This document shows, piece by piece, positions 1 to 8,518 of a stretch of 64,000 nucleotides of DNA. Source of the DNA: Thermococcus eurythermalis (GTDB lineage Archaea > Methanobacteriota_B > Thermococci > Thermococcales > Thermococcaceae); assembly GCF_000769655.1 (NCBI RefSeq), contig NZ_CP008887.1, forward strand, positions 1 to 64,000, read 5' to 3'. Every line of letters begins with the position of its first letter. The first letter of the stretch is position 1. A model generated the notes under the pieces. The model had not been told where the DNA came from. It saw nothing but the letters and a program-made list of their open reading frames with translations, and did no database searches. Position numbers and translations under genes: made by a program.

Positions 1-49
1 AAACATCGTCAAACAACTCAGAGAAATCATCAGCAAATTCAAACTGTGA
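1..49 (+). CDS. C-terminal end of probable methyl-accepting chemotaxis protein (5' partial)
   Basis: Only the last 15 codons are present, ending in TGA at 47-49. The visible tail, NIVKQLREIISKFKL, has the short amphipathic ending (hydrophobic heptads then SKFKL) common at the C-terminus of chemoreceptors. A CheF-like gene lies two genes downstream on the same strand, which fits a taxis locus. The family call is an inference from 15 residues and context only; the reading frame itself is well supported because the next gene starts 60 bp later. Confidence 0.45.
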   Translation, partial: NIVKQLREIISKFKL

Positions 50-108
50 CTTTCGTTTTCGTTCTATCTTTCCATTTCCCCGTGAGGTTCCCGTAAGGAG
101 GTGAAAAC

Positions 109-849
109 ATGGACGTGATGACAATTGCCGTCATAGCAATCGTGATGTTGCTCGGCATGGTGGTTACAGCGTACATCATCACAAACGCCATAAACAACCA
201 GATGGGAGAGCTGTACGCGGCGCTGATTGAGAGGGAGCTCAAGAGCGAAAGCCCTGCCCCCAAGAGAGAGGAGCCAGTAGTCTCCCCCAGAGAAGAAAAG
301 AAGCAGATGAGCGTCTCAGGCGTCAACGAGGATGAGCTCATCAGGAAGCTCCGCCAGGTCATTGACGAGAAAGTCCAGCGCGTCATTGACGAGGCCAGGC
401 ACAAGAAGGAGAGGCTGCTGATGCTCCTCGACGTCGCGAGGGGATACGCCCTCGGCTACATAAGCGAGGACGAGTACAACGCTTTCCTGATGAAGGTGCT
501 CGCCGAGCTCGAAGAGTTCAAGAGGCTCTGGCTGGCACGCTTCCCGAGCCAGAAGGACAGGGAGAAGCTCAACCAGGTGATATCGTACGTCGCAAGGACA
601 AAGCTCCCTGTTAAGGTCAAGAGCAAGGACGGAAAGACTGCGGTTGAGCTCCCGCCTGAAGAAGCCCTTATAAGGATTACCAGCAGTATCAACAATGCCG
701 TAGGGATACTCGATGAGCTCATACAGAGCAGGGGTGAAAACCCTGCCGTAACTCCGCTGGAAGTTAAGCTCTCACAGGAGTGTGAGAAGCTCCGCGCAAA
801 GGTTGAAAAGCTCGAAAAGCAACTCGAGGAGTACCGGGCAATTACCTGA
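109..849 (+). CDS. Single-pass membrane protein with charged coiled-coil cytoplasmic region
   Basis: 246 aa. Residues 4-26 form one strongly hydrophobic membrane helix, followed by a Pro/Glu/Lys-rich linker (about 45-65) and a long charged helical region that ends in a heptad-patterned coiled coil (about 222-243). An excellent Shine-Dalgarno (GGAGGTG) sits just before the ATG. It lies between a probable chemoreceptor tail and the CheF-like gene, so an accessory role in taxis or archaellum function is plausible but inferred. I do not recognise a named family. Confidence 0.75.
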   Translation: MDVMTIAVIAIVMLLGMVVTAYIITNAINNQMGELYAALIERELKSESPAPKREEPVVSPREEKKQMSVSGVNEDELIRKLRQVIDEKVQRVIDEARHKKERLLMLLDVARGYALGYISEDEYNAFLMKVLAELEEFKRLWLARFPSQKDREKLNQVISYVARTKLPVKVKSKDGKTAVELPPEEALIRITSSINNAVGILDELIQSRGENPAVTPLEVKLSQECEKLRAKVEKLEKQLEEYRAIT

Positions 850-867
850 GGACGGAAGGGGTGAACC

Positions 868-1893
868 ATGGCAGTAACTGAGACCAGGGTAAAGGTGGCC
901 ATCGTCTCATCGTGGAAGGGCTCAAACCGTATCAACTGGCGCGATGCTATTGGGGTTATTCAGCACGATAGGCTTATTCTTAGGTATCTTCGTATGGGGG
1001 AGGTGGTGGGTGAAGATAACTTCCCTCTATCAACCCTGAGCGACCTTGCAACCAACGTCCCCGATGGATACAAGCTAAACCCCGAGAGGGAGCACTTTGG
1101 ATTGAAATTTTATGTCCCCGGCAGGGGAGACCTTATGGTTATTCTAACTATCGGGGACAACCTGTTGATATACGATGAGGACAAGTTTAAGGAGTTCGTC
1201 CACACGATTTTCGAAGTTCTAATAAACGGAAAGCCGGTAAAAATACAGCTGGCCAGAGTTAAGGGTGGCGCGCTCAACATGGAGTCAAAGTGGCAGGACG
1301 GCACGCTCCGCATAGTTTCCGTCAAGTCCGCCAAAAAGGGCAGAACCGAAAGGAACATAGTGGTGCTAGACCCCGATATGAGGCCCATACCGATATTCTC
1401 CGACGTGGAGGACATGGATATAGAAGAGGTCGAGATGGACGGCAAGAAAATCCAGGCCTGGAAGATAAAGCACTTCTACATAGACGAGACCGTGACATCG
1501 TACCTGTACATCCCCGAAAAGAAGACGAGGCTCTTCGTCCTGCGCTACCTGCTCAAGTACATACCCGGCTACTTTGAGTTCATCATGAAGGTCTCTAAGG
1601 AGTTCCCGACGCTCCAGGCAGAGTTCCAGGAGGTCATGGAGAAGGAGCTGAAGGAGCTTGAGAGCCTCGACGAAATCGAGAAGCAAATCCTCATGGCGCT
1701 CTACTCAGGCCTCAACCCGCTTGAGGTCCACCAGTTCCTCGGCCTCAGCGAGAGGGAAATCGAGGAAATCTACGACAGAATGATAGACAAAGGCCTCCTC
1801 AAGATAGTCATGATAAGAAAGGTTGTTGACCTAACAAGAGAGGGAAGAAAAATAGTGAACAAGCTAATCGAATACGGCCTCGTTTCTATGTGA
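868..1893 (+). CDS. CheF-like archaeal taxis protein
   Basis: 341 aa, start supported by GGGGTG upstream. The N-terminal half (VKVAIVSSWKG, then RDAIGVIQHDRLILRYL) resembles the archaeal CheF/DUF439 family, adaptor proteins shown in haloarchaea to link CheY and related Che proteins to the archaellum. The last 80 residues look like a winged helix (LDEIEKQILMALYSG, then a recognition helix and DLTREGRKIVNKLIEYGL), consistent with CheF architecture. Its 3' end overlaps the convergent beta-propeller gene by 8 bp. The family call is from memory of its overall pattern, so moderately certain. Confidence 0.6.
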   Translation: MAVTETRVKVAIVSSWKGSNRINWRDAIGVIQHDRLILRYLRMGEVVGEDNFPLSTLSDLATNVPDGYKLNPEREHFGLKFYVPGRGDLMVILTIGDNLLIYDEDKFKEFVHTIFEVLINGKPVKIQLARVKGGALNMESKWQDGTLRIVSVKSAKKGRTERNIVVLDPDMRPIPIFSDVEDMDIEEVEMDGKKIQAWKIKHFYIDETVTSYLYIPEKKTRLFVLRYLLKYIPGYFEFIMKVSKEFPTLQAEFQEVMEKELKELESLDEIEKQILMALYSGLNPLEVHQFLGLSEREIEEIYDRMIDKGLLKIVMIRKVVDLTREGRKIVNKLIEYGLVSM

Positions 1894-3157
1894 GCCTCCT
1901 TACAAACAGCACCGCAATGGCGAGTAGAACCACGAAACCCGGCCCGCATATTGAGCTCTTCTGGCCTCCTTTCAAAGCGTTTACATCGACCACATAGAAC
2001 CTTGAGCTCGCGGTTCCGATTACCGCTCTGCCGTCCTTTACCGCTATGCTCCTGACGTATCCTGTATTGGGGAGCTTTCTGAGAACCTTCCCCTCAGGAC
2101 TGAGAGCGTACAGCTCGCCGACGCTGTAAACGTAAGTTGTCCCGTTCTCTGCCCTGCTCTCAAACTTACCGGTACCCGCGAGCAGAACTCCATCGGCATA
2201 GGCCAGAGCCTTGACGCGGTACGGGAACTTTACTTCCCACCGAACCTCCCCCGAGGGAAGCTCCAGGGCGACCAGCGTCCCGTTCCTGCCGTCGTAGCCG
2301 CCAACGTATGCGGTGTCGCCGACCACAACTATGTCCTCGGTGTAAAAGAGGCTCTCGTTGAGGAGCACTTTCCCGGCGGGAGAGACAACGTAAAAGTTGC
2401 CTTTCGAGCCGTCCCACCCAGTCCCAAGGACGGCGTTGCCCTTCCAGACTTCCAGGTCCCTTACCCAGTGCCCGATGCTGAGGTTCCAGAGGGACTTTCC
2501 TTCCGGGGAAACCCCGTAGAGCGAACCGAACTGGTAGCCTCCAGCATAACCCGAGGGAAAACCGGAACTGGCGTATATGATGCCATCAGCAACTCTGACA
2601 CGAGTAATCATATCGTTGAACGTGACGTTCCAGATGCCGGTAAGGTTCCCACCAAGTTTTACGGCATAAACGTGGCCCCGGTACGAGGTGGAGCCCCCGG
2701 ACAGGAAAAAGTCCCCGTCAGCTATGTACACCATACCATCAGAGACCACGAAGTCATAAAGCTTGTTTAGGACGTTGTAAGACCCCACAATGCGCCCGTC
2801 CCTGTCGAACTTGAGGAGGGCACCAAAGCTCCCTGCCAGCACACCGTCATCGAGAGGAGCAAGCTTGACCGTATATCCGGAAGAGTTCTGCCAAAGCTCA
2901 GTCCCGTTGGCCGAGAACGCGGAAAGGATACCGAGGTAGTATACCTGGATAAGACCGGTGGAATTGACCACCTGCCTGTAAGAGCAGGCCGCGTAGACCC
3001 TGTCCTCCGTCATCGCGGCGGCTTCTATGCTCTTCTGGTAGGCTATGTCCTCACAGGCCGTCCCCTCCCACAGCACCGGTCTTGGAGCCGCTGAGACATT
3101 TCCAAGCAGGAGAAACGCCACCAAAGTTACTAAAATCGCTGGAACTCCCCGTTTCAT
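1886..3157 (-). CDS. Secreted PQQ-like beta-propeller protein with C-terminal membrane anchor
   Basis: 423 aa. Residues 1-23 are a signal peptide (MKRGVPAILVTLVAFLLLGNVSA). The body has repeated blades of the type V-VSDGMVYIAD / LYGVSPEGK-L / AYADGVLLAGTGK, typical of WD/PQQ-like repeat propellers, and the C-terminus has a membrane helix (FVVLLAIAVLFV) followed by RR, so the protein is probably anchored outside the cell. A longer in-frame extension upstream to 3229 exists but would place the signal peptide internally and overlap the divergent gene's start. Ligand unknown. It shares one TATA box with the divergent HEAT-repeat gene. Confidence 0.75.
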   Translation of the reverse strand: MKRGVPAILVTLVAFLLLGNVSAAPRPVLWEGTACEDIAYQKSIEAAAMTEDRVYAACSYRQVVNSTGLIQVYYLGILSAFSANGTELWQNSSGYTVKLAPLDDGVLAGSFGALLKFDRDGRIVGSYNVLNKLYDFVVSDGMVYIADGDFFLSGGSTSYRGHVYAVKLGGNLTGIWNVTFNDMITRVRVADGIIYASSGFPSGYAGGYQFGSLYGVSPEGKSLWNLSIGHWVRDLEVWKGNAVLGTGWDGSKGNFYVVSPAGKVLLNESLFYTEDIVVVGDTAYVGGYDGRNGTLVALELPSGEVRWEVKFPYRVKALAYADGVLLAGTGKFESRAENGTTYVYSVGELYALSPEGKVLRKLPNTGYVRSIAVKDGRAVIGTASSRFYVVDVNALKGGQKSSICGPGFVVLLAIAVLFVRRLT

Positions 3158-3183
3158 TGCTAATCCCCTTAAAGAAGTGGTGA

Positions 3184-3200
3184 AAAGCTTATATAAACCT
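3184..3200. promoter_or_regulatory. Shared TATA box for divergent genes 3157(-) and 3229(+)
   Basis: The near-symmetrical element GCTTATATAAACC is the only strong TATA-like sequence in the 71-bp divergent spacer. It lies about 30 bp before the plus-strand ATG and about 33 bp before the minus-strand ATG and reads as a TATA box in both directions. Confidence 0.6.
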
Positions 3201-3228
3201 TTGCAGTATTTTTTACGGTGGAGAAACA

Positions 3229-3978
3229 ATGGACGAAGAGTTCAACCTGAGAGAGGCACTGGCGACTGGGGAGGGCATCCAGGACGTCATAGTGCGAGCG
3301 ACCGTCGACAAAGAGTTCCTCAAAAAAGTCGTTGAACTCCTCGACGACGACCTGTGGACAGTCCAGAAGAACGCCCTTCGCGTCGTCATAGAGGCCATGA
3401 GGGACATGCCGGAGCTCCATGACTCGCTGATAACCAAGCTCATGGTGATGCTCAGGAGAAGTGAGGCGGTGCCCCTTACGCAGGAGATAGCGAGGGCTTT
3501 TGGAGTGCTCGCGGAGATAGCCCCAGAAAAGGTCGCGAAGGTGACCCCCGTTATCTTTGCCAACTACCGCGTCGGAGACCCAAAGATAAAAGTAAACGCC
3601 ACCTACGTCCTCGAAGAGATACTCAGGGTCAGACCGAGCCTTTTGGGCAACGTGCTCAGGGACATAAGCTTCATGCTGACGTCAAAGGAGACCTCGGATA
3701 AACTCGCGGCGCTAAACTTCATCCTCGCGCTGAGCAATAAGGGGATAAAGTACGTAACACCGTTCCTGCCCAAGCTGTTCATGCTGCTCAAAGACAAGAA
3801 CGAACTCGTGAGGGCGAGTGCCGTTGAGACTCTGGTAGCGCTCGGCGAAGCCAACGAGAAGCTGAGGAAGATAGTGCTGTCAAAACTCGAGGAGATAAAG
3901 GACGATAGAAGCGGGCTGGTACAGAGAAAAGTCAAGGAAGGGATTTCAAGACTCATTCTCCTCGAAAGAGAGACCTAA
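3229..3978 (+). CDS. HEAT-repeat protein
   Basis: 249 aa, entirely helical, with repeated paired helices of HEAT type: LLDDDLWTVQKNALRVVIEAM, VGDPKIKVNATYVLEEIL, LKDKNELVRASAVETLVALGE. HEAT solenoids act as protein-binding scaffolds; the partner cannot be read from the sequence. RBS GGTGGAG precedes the ATG and a TATA box lies about 35 bp upstream. The 3' end overlaps the convergent coiled-coil gene by 33 bp. Confidence 0.75.
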   Translation: MDEEFNLREALATGEGIQDVIVRATVDKEFLKKVVELLDDDLWTVQKNALRVVIEAMRDMPELHDSLITKLMVMLRRSEAVPLTQEIARAFGVLAEIAPEKVAKVTPVIFANYRVGDPKIKVNATYVLEEILRVRPSLLGNVLRDISFMLTSKETSDKLAALNFILALSNKGIKYVTPFLPKLFMLLKDKNELVRASAVETLVALGEANEKLRKIVLSKLEEIKDDRSGLVQRKVKEGISRLILLERET

Positions 3979-4992
3979 CTCCTCCTCATCGAGCTTCTCC
4001 TGGAGGAGGGTCTTGAGGGCCTGCCTGAGCTTTTCATTCTCCTTCCTCAGACGCTCGTTCTCGTCCTTAAGGGCCTCGGCCTCTTCGAGGGCAGTCTTGA
4101 TTTCCTTGAGGGTTTTCTCAACCCTGGACTTGGGAACAAACTGGTTCTTTATAATTTCAATCGCAGAGATGGCGTCCTTGGCACCAGTCAATGAAACGAG
4201 TTCCTTCTCAACAACGCGAATCTCCTTAAGCTTCTCTTCGTACTTCCCAATCTTTTCGCTCAGAACATCTACCCTCTTGGCCATCTCCTGGTACATTGCC
4301 AGGCGTTTCTTCAACTCCTCAAGCTCACGCCCCTTCCCAACGAGCTCCTTCTTCAGTTCCTCATTTTCCCGCGCCAGGCCTTTCAGCCGGACGTTCTCCT
4401 CAACGAGCTTCTCGTAGTGCTCCTGAAGCTCCCTAAGGGCCTTAGCAAGGTCAACACTTACACCGAGAACCTCACGTTTAAGCTCTTCCCTCAGCTCCTC
4501 AACCCGCTCCTCCACGAGCTTTCTGAGGTGCTCATCGGCCTTCTTCCCATAGGTCTCCTCAACACGTTTAAAGAGCTCCGCAGGGAGGCGGTCAATTTTT
4601 TCTTCGAGTTCGTTTATCCTCGGGACTATAGCCTCAACGCCCTCAAGGAAAAGCGTCCTCCGCTCCAGCTCTGAAATCCGGCCTTCAAGCTCACTAAACC
4701 TCTTGTCAACGGAATAGCTGAACTCCCTATATGACGTCCCGAGATCTTCAAGTTTTCTGCCCACGTTGTCAATTCTCTCATTAATGAAAGAACGCTCGAT
4801 ACGGAGCTCCCGGATAACGGCCGCTATCGCCTCAAGGGCCAGAAGAGAATAGTCGCCGAGAGTCTCCGACTCAGGGATAACTGATTTAACATCGTCCCAG
4901 TTACGTAGGCTCTTTAATTCGTCAATGACCTCAGAATGCCGACTTTTTATATAATCCCACGTAAGCCTGTTTTTAGATGACTTCTTAAGCAT
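3946..4992 (-). CDS. Long coiled-coil protein of unknown function
   Basis: 348 aa. Nearly the whole length after residue 60 has heptad-like Leu/Glu/Lys/Arg patterning with few helix breakers, predicting a long parallel coiled coil similar in style to the Smc or prefoldin class but with no ATPase or zinc-hook motif. I chose the ATG at 4992 over an in-frame ATG at 5019 because a TATA-like element (5026-5035) would put the transcript start downstream of 5019. It lies immediately downstream of the 5S rRNA gene on the same strand. Confidence 0.65.
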   Translation of the reverse strand: MLKKSSKNRLTWDYIKSRHSEVIDELKSLRNWDDVKSVIPESETLGDYSLLALEAIAAVIRELRIERSFINERIDNVGRKLEDLGTSYREFSYSVDKRFSELEGRISELERRTLFLEGVEAIVPRINELEEKIDRLPAELFKRVEETYGKKADEHLRKLVEERVEELREELKREVLGVSVDLAKALRELQEHYEKLVEENVRLKGLARENEELKKELVGKGRELEELKKRLAMYQEMAKRVDVLSEKIGKYEEKLKEIRVVEKELVSLTGAKDAISAIEIIKNQFVPKSRVEKTLKEIKTALEEAEALKDENERLRKENEKLRQALKTLLQEKLDEEELGLSFEENES

Positions 4993-5063
4993 GCGCACCA
5001 ACCGTAAAAGAATAGCCATAATAGTCTTAAATAGCTTTTGTGTAGGTAGTTACGAGAGAATTT

Positions 5064-5187
5064 AGTGGCCGGCGGCGTTCCCGGTTTCCCGCCCCCTCTC
5101 GGAGGGCAGTACACCCGGGAACGCTGGCGGGCTTAACTTCCGGGGTCGAAACGAGACCGGGTGTAACCCCGCCGCTATGGCCGCCGT
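5064..5187 (-). rRNA. 5S ribosomal RNA
   Basis: The minus strand reads ACGGCGGCCATAGC at the 5' end, GACCCCGGAAGTTAAGCC in the middle and ACTGCCCTCCGAGAG towards the 3' end, ending CGCCGCCGGCCACT. These are the conserved archaeal 5S rRNA blocks, the ends pair as helix I, and the length (about 124 nt) is right. The exact ends are uncertain by a few bases. It stands alone, not linked to 16S/23S, as is usual for Thermococcales. Confidence 0.93.
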
Positions 5188-5210
5188 GCCGATTCATACC
5201 TCCAGAGATG

Positions 5211-5224
5211 ACTTTATAAACTTT
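5211..5224. promoter_or_regulatory. Palindromic TATA box shared by 5S rRNA and divergent protein gene
   Basis: ACTTTATAAACTTT reads AAAGTTTATAAAGT on the other strand. It lies about 25-29 bp upstream of the 5S rRNA 5' end on the minus strand and about 26 bp upstream of the ATG at 5243 on the plus strand, so it fits as the TATA box for both, with the protein-coding mRNA probably leaderless. Confidence 0.6.
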
Positions 5225-5242
5225 ACGGTTCTTCAACAGTTG

Positions 5243-6730
5243 ATGGAGGCGCTACTCGAACTGCTCAGGGAAGAGATGAGACGGCCCCTAACTCCGGAAG
5301 TCAGGGTTAGGGACTTCCTTAAAGAAATCAGGAGAAAAAACGGAGAGGAAATTGAGGTTGAGGGCTTTCTGTTGCTCCGACAGCCCCCCAACGCACCGAG
5401 AGACGCTGTCTACTACCTCCTGTCCCCGCTCTCCCCCGAAGAAGCAAGGAAGACCACGCTCAGGGCCTACCTCGTCCTCTGGATTACCGAAGCGAGCTCA
5501 ATCGGGGGGAGCCTCTACTCCGGGGCCTATGTAAGGGCCAAAGGAGTCCTCGACGCGTACCCATACGGGAACCTCAGGCTCCTCCACGTCAGGGAGCTTA
5601 AGGAAGCCCCCTACGAGAACCGCTGGCTCCGGTACGAAGAGTACGCGCTGAGCAGGGGCGAGCTTGAGGGCCTGATTTCGGACACGATATACGCGAACTA
5701 CGAGACGGAGAGGGCGATAATATACTCCCTCCTGAGCGCCCCGACCGTCATAGGAGCGGGGAACTGGGGAGAGGGGGTGACGTTCTCGGCCTTTAAAGGA
5801 GAGCGCGAGCGCTCGGTTCTCTCACTCTGGGAGGCGTTAAAATACCTCCACTCACTCCTTCCGGAGGAGCTGAAGCTCAGGCGGGACAGATGGACGGAGT
5901 TCGACGACGACTTCCTGAGCCTCGACTTCAGGTTCGCGAGGCCGAGGGCGAAGTTGGCCTACTACGTCCCCCACACCAGGGCGATGCTGAAGAGGCCCAG
6001 GCCAGTGCCCAAGTGGGCAGAGGAGCACTTCAGGGGAAAGAACGCGGGCTTCCTCAGCCCGAGGCTTGTCATGAAGCCGGAGGACGAGACAGCAACCCTG
6101 GGGGAGGCCCCGCTCGTAATAACCGAGGACGTTGCCTACGAGCGAAACCGCGAGCTTGAGGAGCTTATTCCTAACGTCGTCGCCACAGTCATGGTCGCCA
6201 GAAGGCGCGTCGGAGTTTTAAACCTCGGTGAGATGGAGGACTACCGCTACCGCTTTGAGGCCTTCCTGATAAGGAACAGAAACGAGTACGGGGAGCTGTT
6301 TGACGCGCTCACGCTCTCGGGTAAGGTCTTCAACGTGGGGCTCAGGTACAGGCTTGGGGCGAGGCTTCTCGGCGCGATGGGGCGCTTCGAGGGAAAACTC
6401 AGAAGGGGCCTTATAAGCGACCTGCTCGGGCTGTACCAGGAGATAACCGACACGTGGATAAACGAGCTCCCGGACAGGGAAAAACTGAGGCTCCTGAAGG
6501 AGTACGAGCGCTACATAGGAAACTCCCGGGTGGCGGAGATTGGCGTCAGAATCTTTGAAGACCTCGAGGCGACATCAATTGACGGCACGGTCACGAGGGA
6601 GGAGTTCTTAAAGGCCCTCATCGAGGCCGGTTTCAGGAGGGAGCACGCGGGGGAGACCCTTGAGAAGCTACTCCGCGAGGGCTACATCTACGAGCCGTTT
6701 CCCGGAAAGCTGAAGCTGGTGAGGTGGTAG
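5243..6730 (+). CDS. Unknown protein, OB-fold-like N-terminal part and winged-helix-like C-terminus
   Basis: 495 aa. Residues about 35-130 alternate beta-strand patterns (EIEVEGFLLLRQ, TLRAYLVLWITEASS, GAYVRAKGVLDAY) reminiscent of an OB fold. The last 60 residues (TVTREEFLKALIEAGFRREHAGETLEKLLREGYIYEP) look like a winged helix as found at the C-terminus of MCM and other replication proteins. No Walker motif is visible, so it is not an active MCM. The frame opens further upstream into the 5S region, but the ATG at 5243 matches a leaderless start. The gene is followed 1 bp later by RNase P p4. Confidence 0.65.
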   Translation: MEALLELLREEMRRPLTPEVRVRDFLKEIRRKNGEEIEVEGFLLLRQPPNAPRDAVYYLLSPLSPEEARKTTLRAYLVLWITEASSIGGSLYSGAYVRAKGVLDAYPYGNLRLLHVRELKEAPYENRWLRYEEYALSRGELEGLISDTIYANYETERAIIYSLLSAPTVIGAGNWGEGVTFSAFKGERERSVLSLWEALKYLHSLLPEELKLRRDRWTEFDDDFLSLDFRFARPRAKLAYYVPHTRAMLKRPRPVPKWAEEHFRGKNAGFLSPRLVMKPEDETATLGEAPLVITEDVAYERNRELEELIPNVVATVMVARRRVGVLNLGEMEDYRYRFEAFLIRNRNEYGELFDALTLSGKVFNVGLRYRLGARLLGAMGRFEGKLRRGLISDLLGLYQEITDTWINELPDREKLRLLKEYERYIGNSRVAEIGVRIFEDLEATSIDGTVTREEFLKALIEAGFRREHAGETLEKLLREGYIYEPFPGKLKLVRW

Positions 6731-6731
6731 T

Positions 6732-7094
6732 GTGGGAAAAAAGTTCCTGAGAAAAAAGGAGCAGAGAGAGAAGAGGAGGATAGCAAAGGAGCGGGTTGAA
6801 ACTCTCTTCACCCTCGCGGAGAGGGTTTTTCCATACAGCCCGGAGCTGGCGAACAGGTACGTTGAGATAGCTCTTGCCGTCCAGCAGAAGGCCAAGATAA
6901 GACTTCCGAGGAAGTGGAAGCGCCGCTACTGCAAGCGCTGTCACTCATTCCTCGTCCCGGGAAAGAACGCACGCGTAAGGCTGAGGAGCAGACCGTACCC
7001 CCATGTGGTCATAAAGTGCCTGAACTGCGGCCACATAATGCGTTATCCATACCTGCGGGAGAAAAAGGCAGGGAGAAAAGGAGAAGCGGCCTGA
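6732..7094 (+). CDS. rnp4: Ribonuclease P protein component 4 (Rpp21/Rpr2 family)
   Basis: 120 aa, GTG start directly after the preceding stop. The basic N-terminal helices and the zinc ribbon with C67, C70, C96 and C99 (YCKRC and CLNCGH) are diagnostic of the archaeal Rpp21 homologue, which with Rpp29 binds the specificity domain of RNase P RNA and helps 5' maturation of tRNA. Translation is probably coupled to the upstream gene. Confidence 0.92.
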   Translation: MGKKFLRKKEQREKRRIAKERVETLFTLAERVFPYSPELANRYVEIALAVQQKAKIRLPRKWKRRYCKRCHSFLVPGKNARVRLRSRPYPHVVIKCLNCGHIMRYPYLREKKAGRKGEAA

Positions 7095-8294
7095 TCACGG
7101 CCTCCTTCCCTTTCCGGACCCCGGATTCTTCCAGGACTTGGGGCCCATGCCCATGTTCATCCTTATTGCTCCCCTGTTCTGCACGTAAAGCTCGTGGAGT
7201 GCCTTCCTGGCCTTGTTCAGGAGAACTCTGGCAACGCTGTAGTTCCCCGCCTCAGCGGCTTCCTCGGCCTTCTCGATGGTCTCCTTGACTGACGTTACGT
7301 TGATGCCCGCCCTATCAAGTACTCTGACCTGGACTTCAAGCCTCCTGAGCCCGAGCCAGAGGCCGAGCCTTTCGTTCGACTTGAGGGCATTGACGAACTC
7401 GAGGTGTGCGTCCCCCACGGCGAACTCGGTGAGCACCTGGAGCTTGAGGGCGAGCTGGTAGGCCTCGGTGTAGTTCCCGCTCCGGAGGCTCTGGTTCGCC
7501 TGCTCCATGAGCTGGTAGAGCTCCCCGATGCGCTCAGTGAGGTTGGTGGAGTTCGTCAGGTTTGCCATCTCCTCAAGGGCCATGAGCCTGACCTGAACCC
7601 TCTCCAGAACCCTTACGACGTGCTCCTCGGTGATGTTTGCCTCCACCTCCTCAGCGGTGCAGTTGCAGTTCTCAAGCCCCTTCGCGAGCTTCTCCATAAC
7701 CCCCTCAGAGGCCCTGCTGCGAACCATAACAACATTCTTCACCCCAAGCTTCTTCACGACCTCTGTGACGTTCGTTGACTCATTGACGTAGAGGATTACC
7801 CCCTGAACCTTAAGGGCAAGCTTAAGGGAGACCTCGATGGAGGCACTGTCGTTGCCTGGGGCAACTACGGTGGCGTTGAACCTGAGCCCTAACACCTTGG
7901 TCGCATTGTTAATAACTGCGATGTTGGTCTCGTACCTGTTCTTACCCCACCAGCGGTAGACGGTTATGCCGTACTCCTCAAGGTCGGTGATATACTCATC
8001 AACGACTGCCTTGGGGCCGCCTATTATAACTACCTGGTCAGGGGCGTAGGCAAGTATCTCCGCAGTCACGTTGGGGTCGTACGCACCCCATGTGGTAGTC
8101 ACGACAACGGCGCCCGTCAGATTGGCGAGGTACTGCGCTATCGCACTGTCCGCAACGTTGTCGCTGACGAGTATCACGGTGACGCCTTCAGCGGTTGCCG
8201 CCTGAGTCTCTGAGGCATAAGCACCCTCGACGCCGAAGGTCATTCCAATCACGAGCAGTCCAAACAGGACCGCCACCAACTTCTTACCCATCAT
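7095..8294 (-). CDS. Secreted protein with cell-wall-binding-repeat-2-like domain
   Basis: About 399 aa. A signal peptide of about 27 residues is followed by a Rossmann-like region (VTVILVSDNVADSAIAQYLANLTG, VVIIGGPKAVVDEYITDLEEYG, GKNRYETNIAVI) resembling the CWB2 repeats of bacterial and archaeal surface proteins. The C-terminal half is helical with many N-glycosylation sequons (NLT, NST, NCT, NYT), fitting an extracellular glycoprotein; it ends in a basic Gly/Pro tail. Role unknown, perhaps S-layer associated. Its start abuts a TATA-like GCTTAAATAGG. Confidence 0.65.
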   Translation of the reverse strand: MMGKKLVAVLFGLLVIGMTFGVEGAYASETQAATAEGVTVILVSDNVADSAIAQYLANLTGAVVVTTTWGAYDPNVTAEILAYAPDQVVIIGGPKAVVDEYITDLEEYGITVYRWWGKNRYETNIAVINNATKVLGLRFNATVVAPGNDSASIEVSLKLALKVQGVILYVNESTNVTEVVKKLGVKNVVMVRSRASEGVMEKLAKGLENCNCTAEEVEANITEEHVVRVLERVQVRLMALEEMANLTNSTNLTERIGELYQLMEQANQSLRSGNYTEAYQLALKLQVLTEFAVGDAHLEFVNALKSNERLGLWLGLRRLEVQVRVLDRAGINVTSVKETIEKAEEAAEAGNYSVARVLLNKARKALHELYVQNRGAIRMNMGMGPKSWKNPGSGKGRRP

Positions 8295-8518
8295 GGCTCA
8301 TCACCAGTATGAAATAACAAAAAAGCCCTATTTAAGCTTTTTTCACGAAATCAAGGCTTTATACAGCGTTTCTCAAAAATCCGAGAAATTTCGTCCGTTC
8401 TCTTACTTTCCCCATCAGACCAGAAGGTACCACGTCGTTCCAAACCGTCCCAGAAACAGAGACAGAGCCCCTTAACCCAAAATCGGGCCAGGAAAAACTC
8501 CAGGAACCAAGAGGAACT

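Noticed and set aside
5027-5236. Short minus-strand frame over the 5S region
   Set aside because: It is a translation of the 5S rRNA gene itself.
8293-8475. 60-codon plus-strand frame in the spacer upstream of the CWB2-like gene
   Set aside because: It runs through the promoter region of the opposite gene, has no ribosome site and no recognisable protein pattern.
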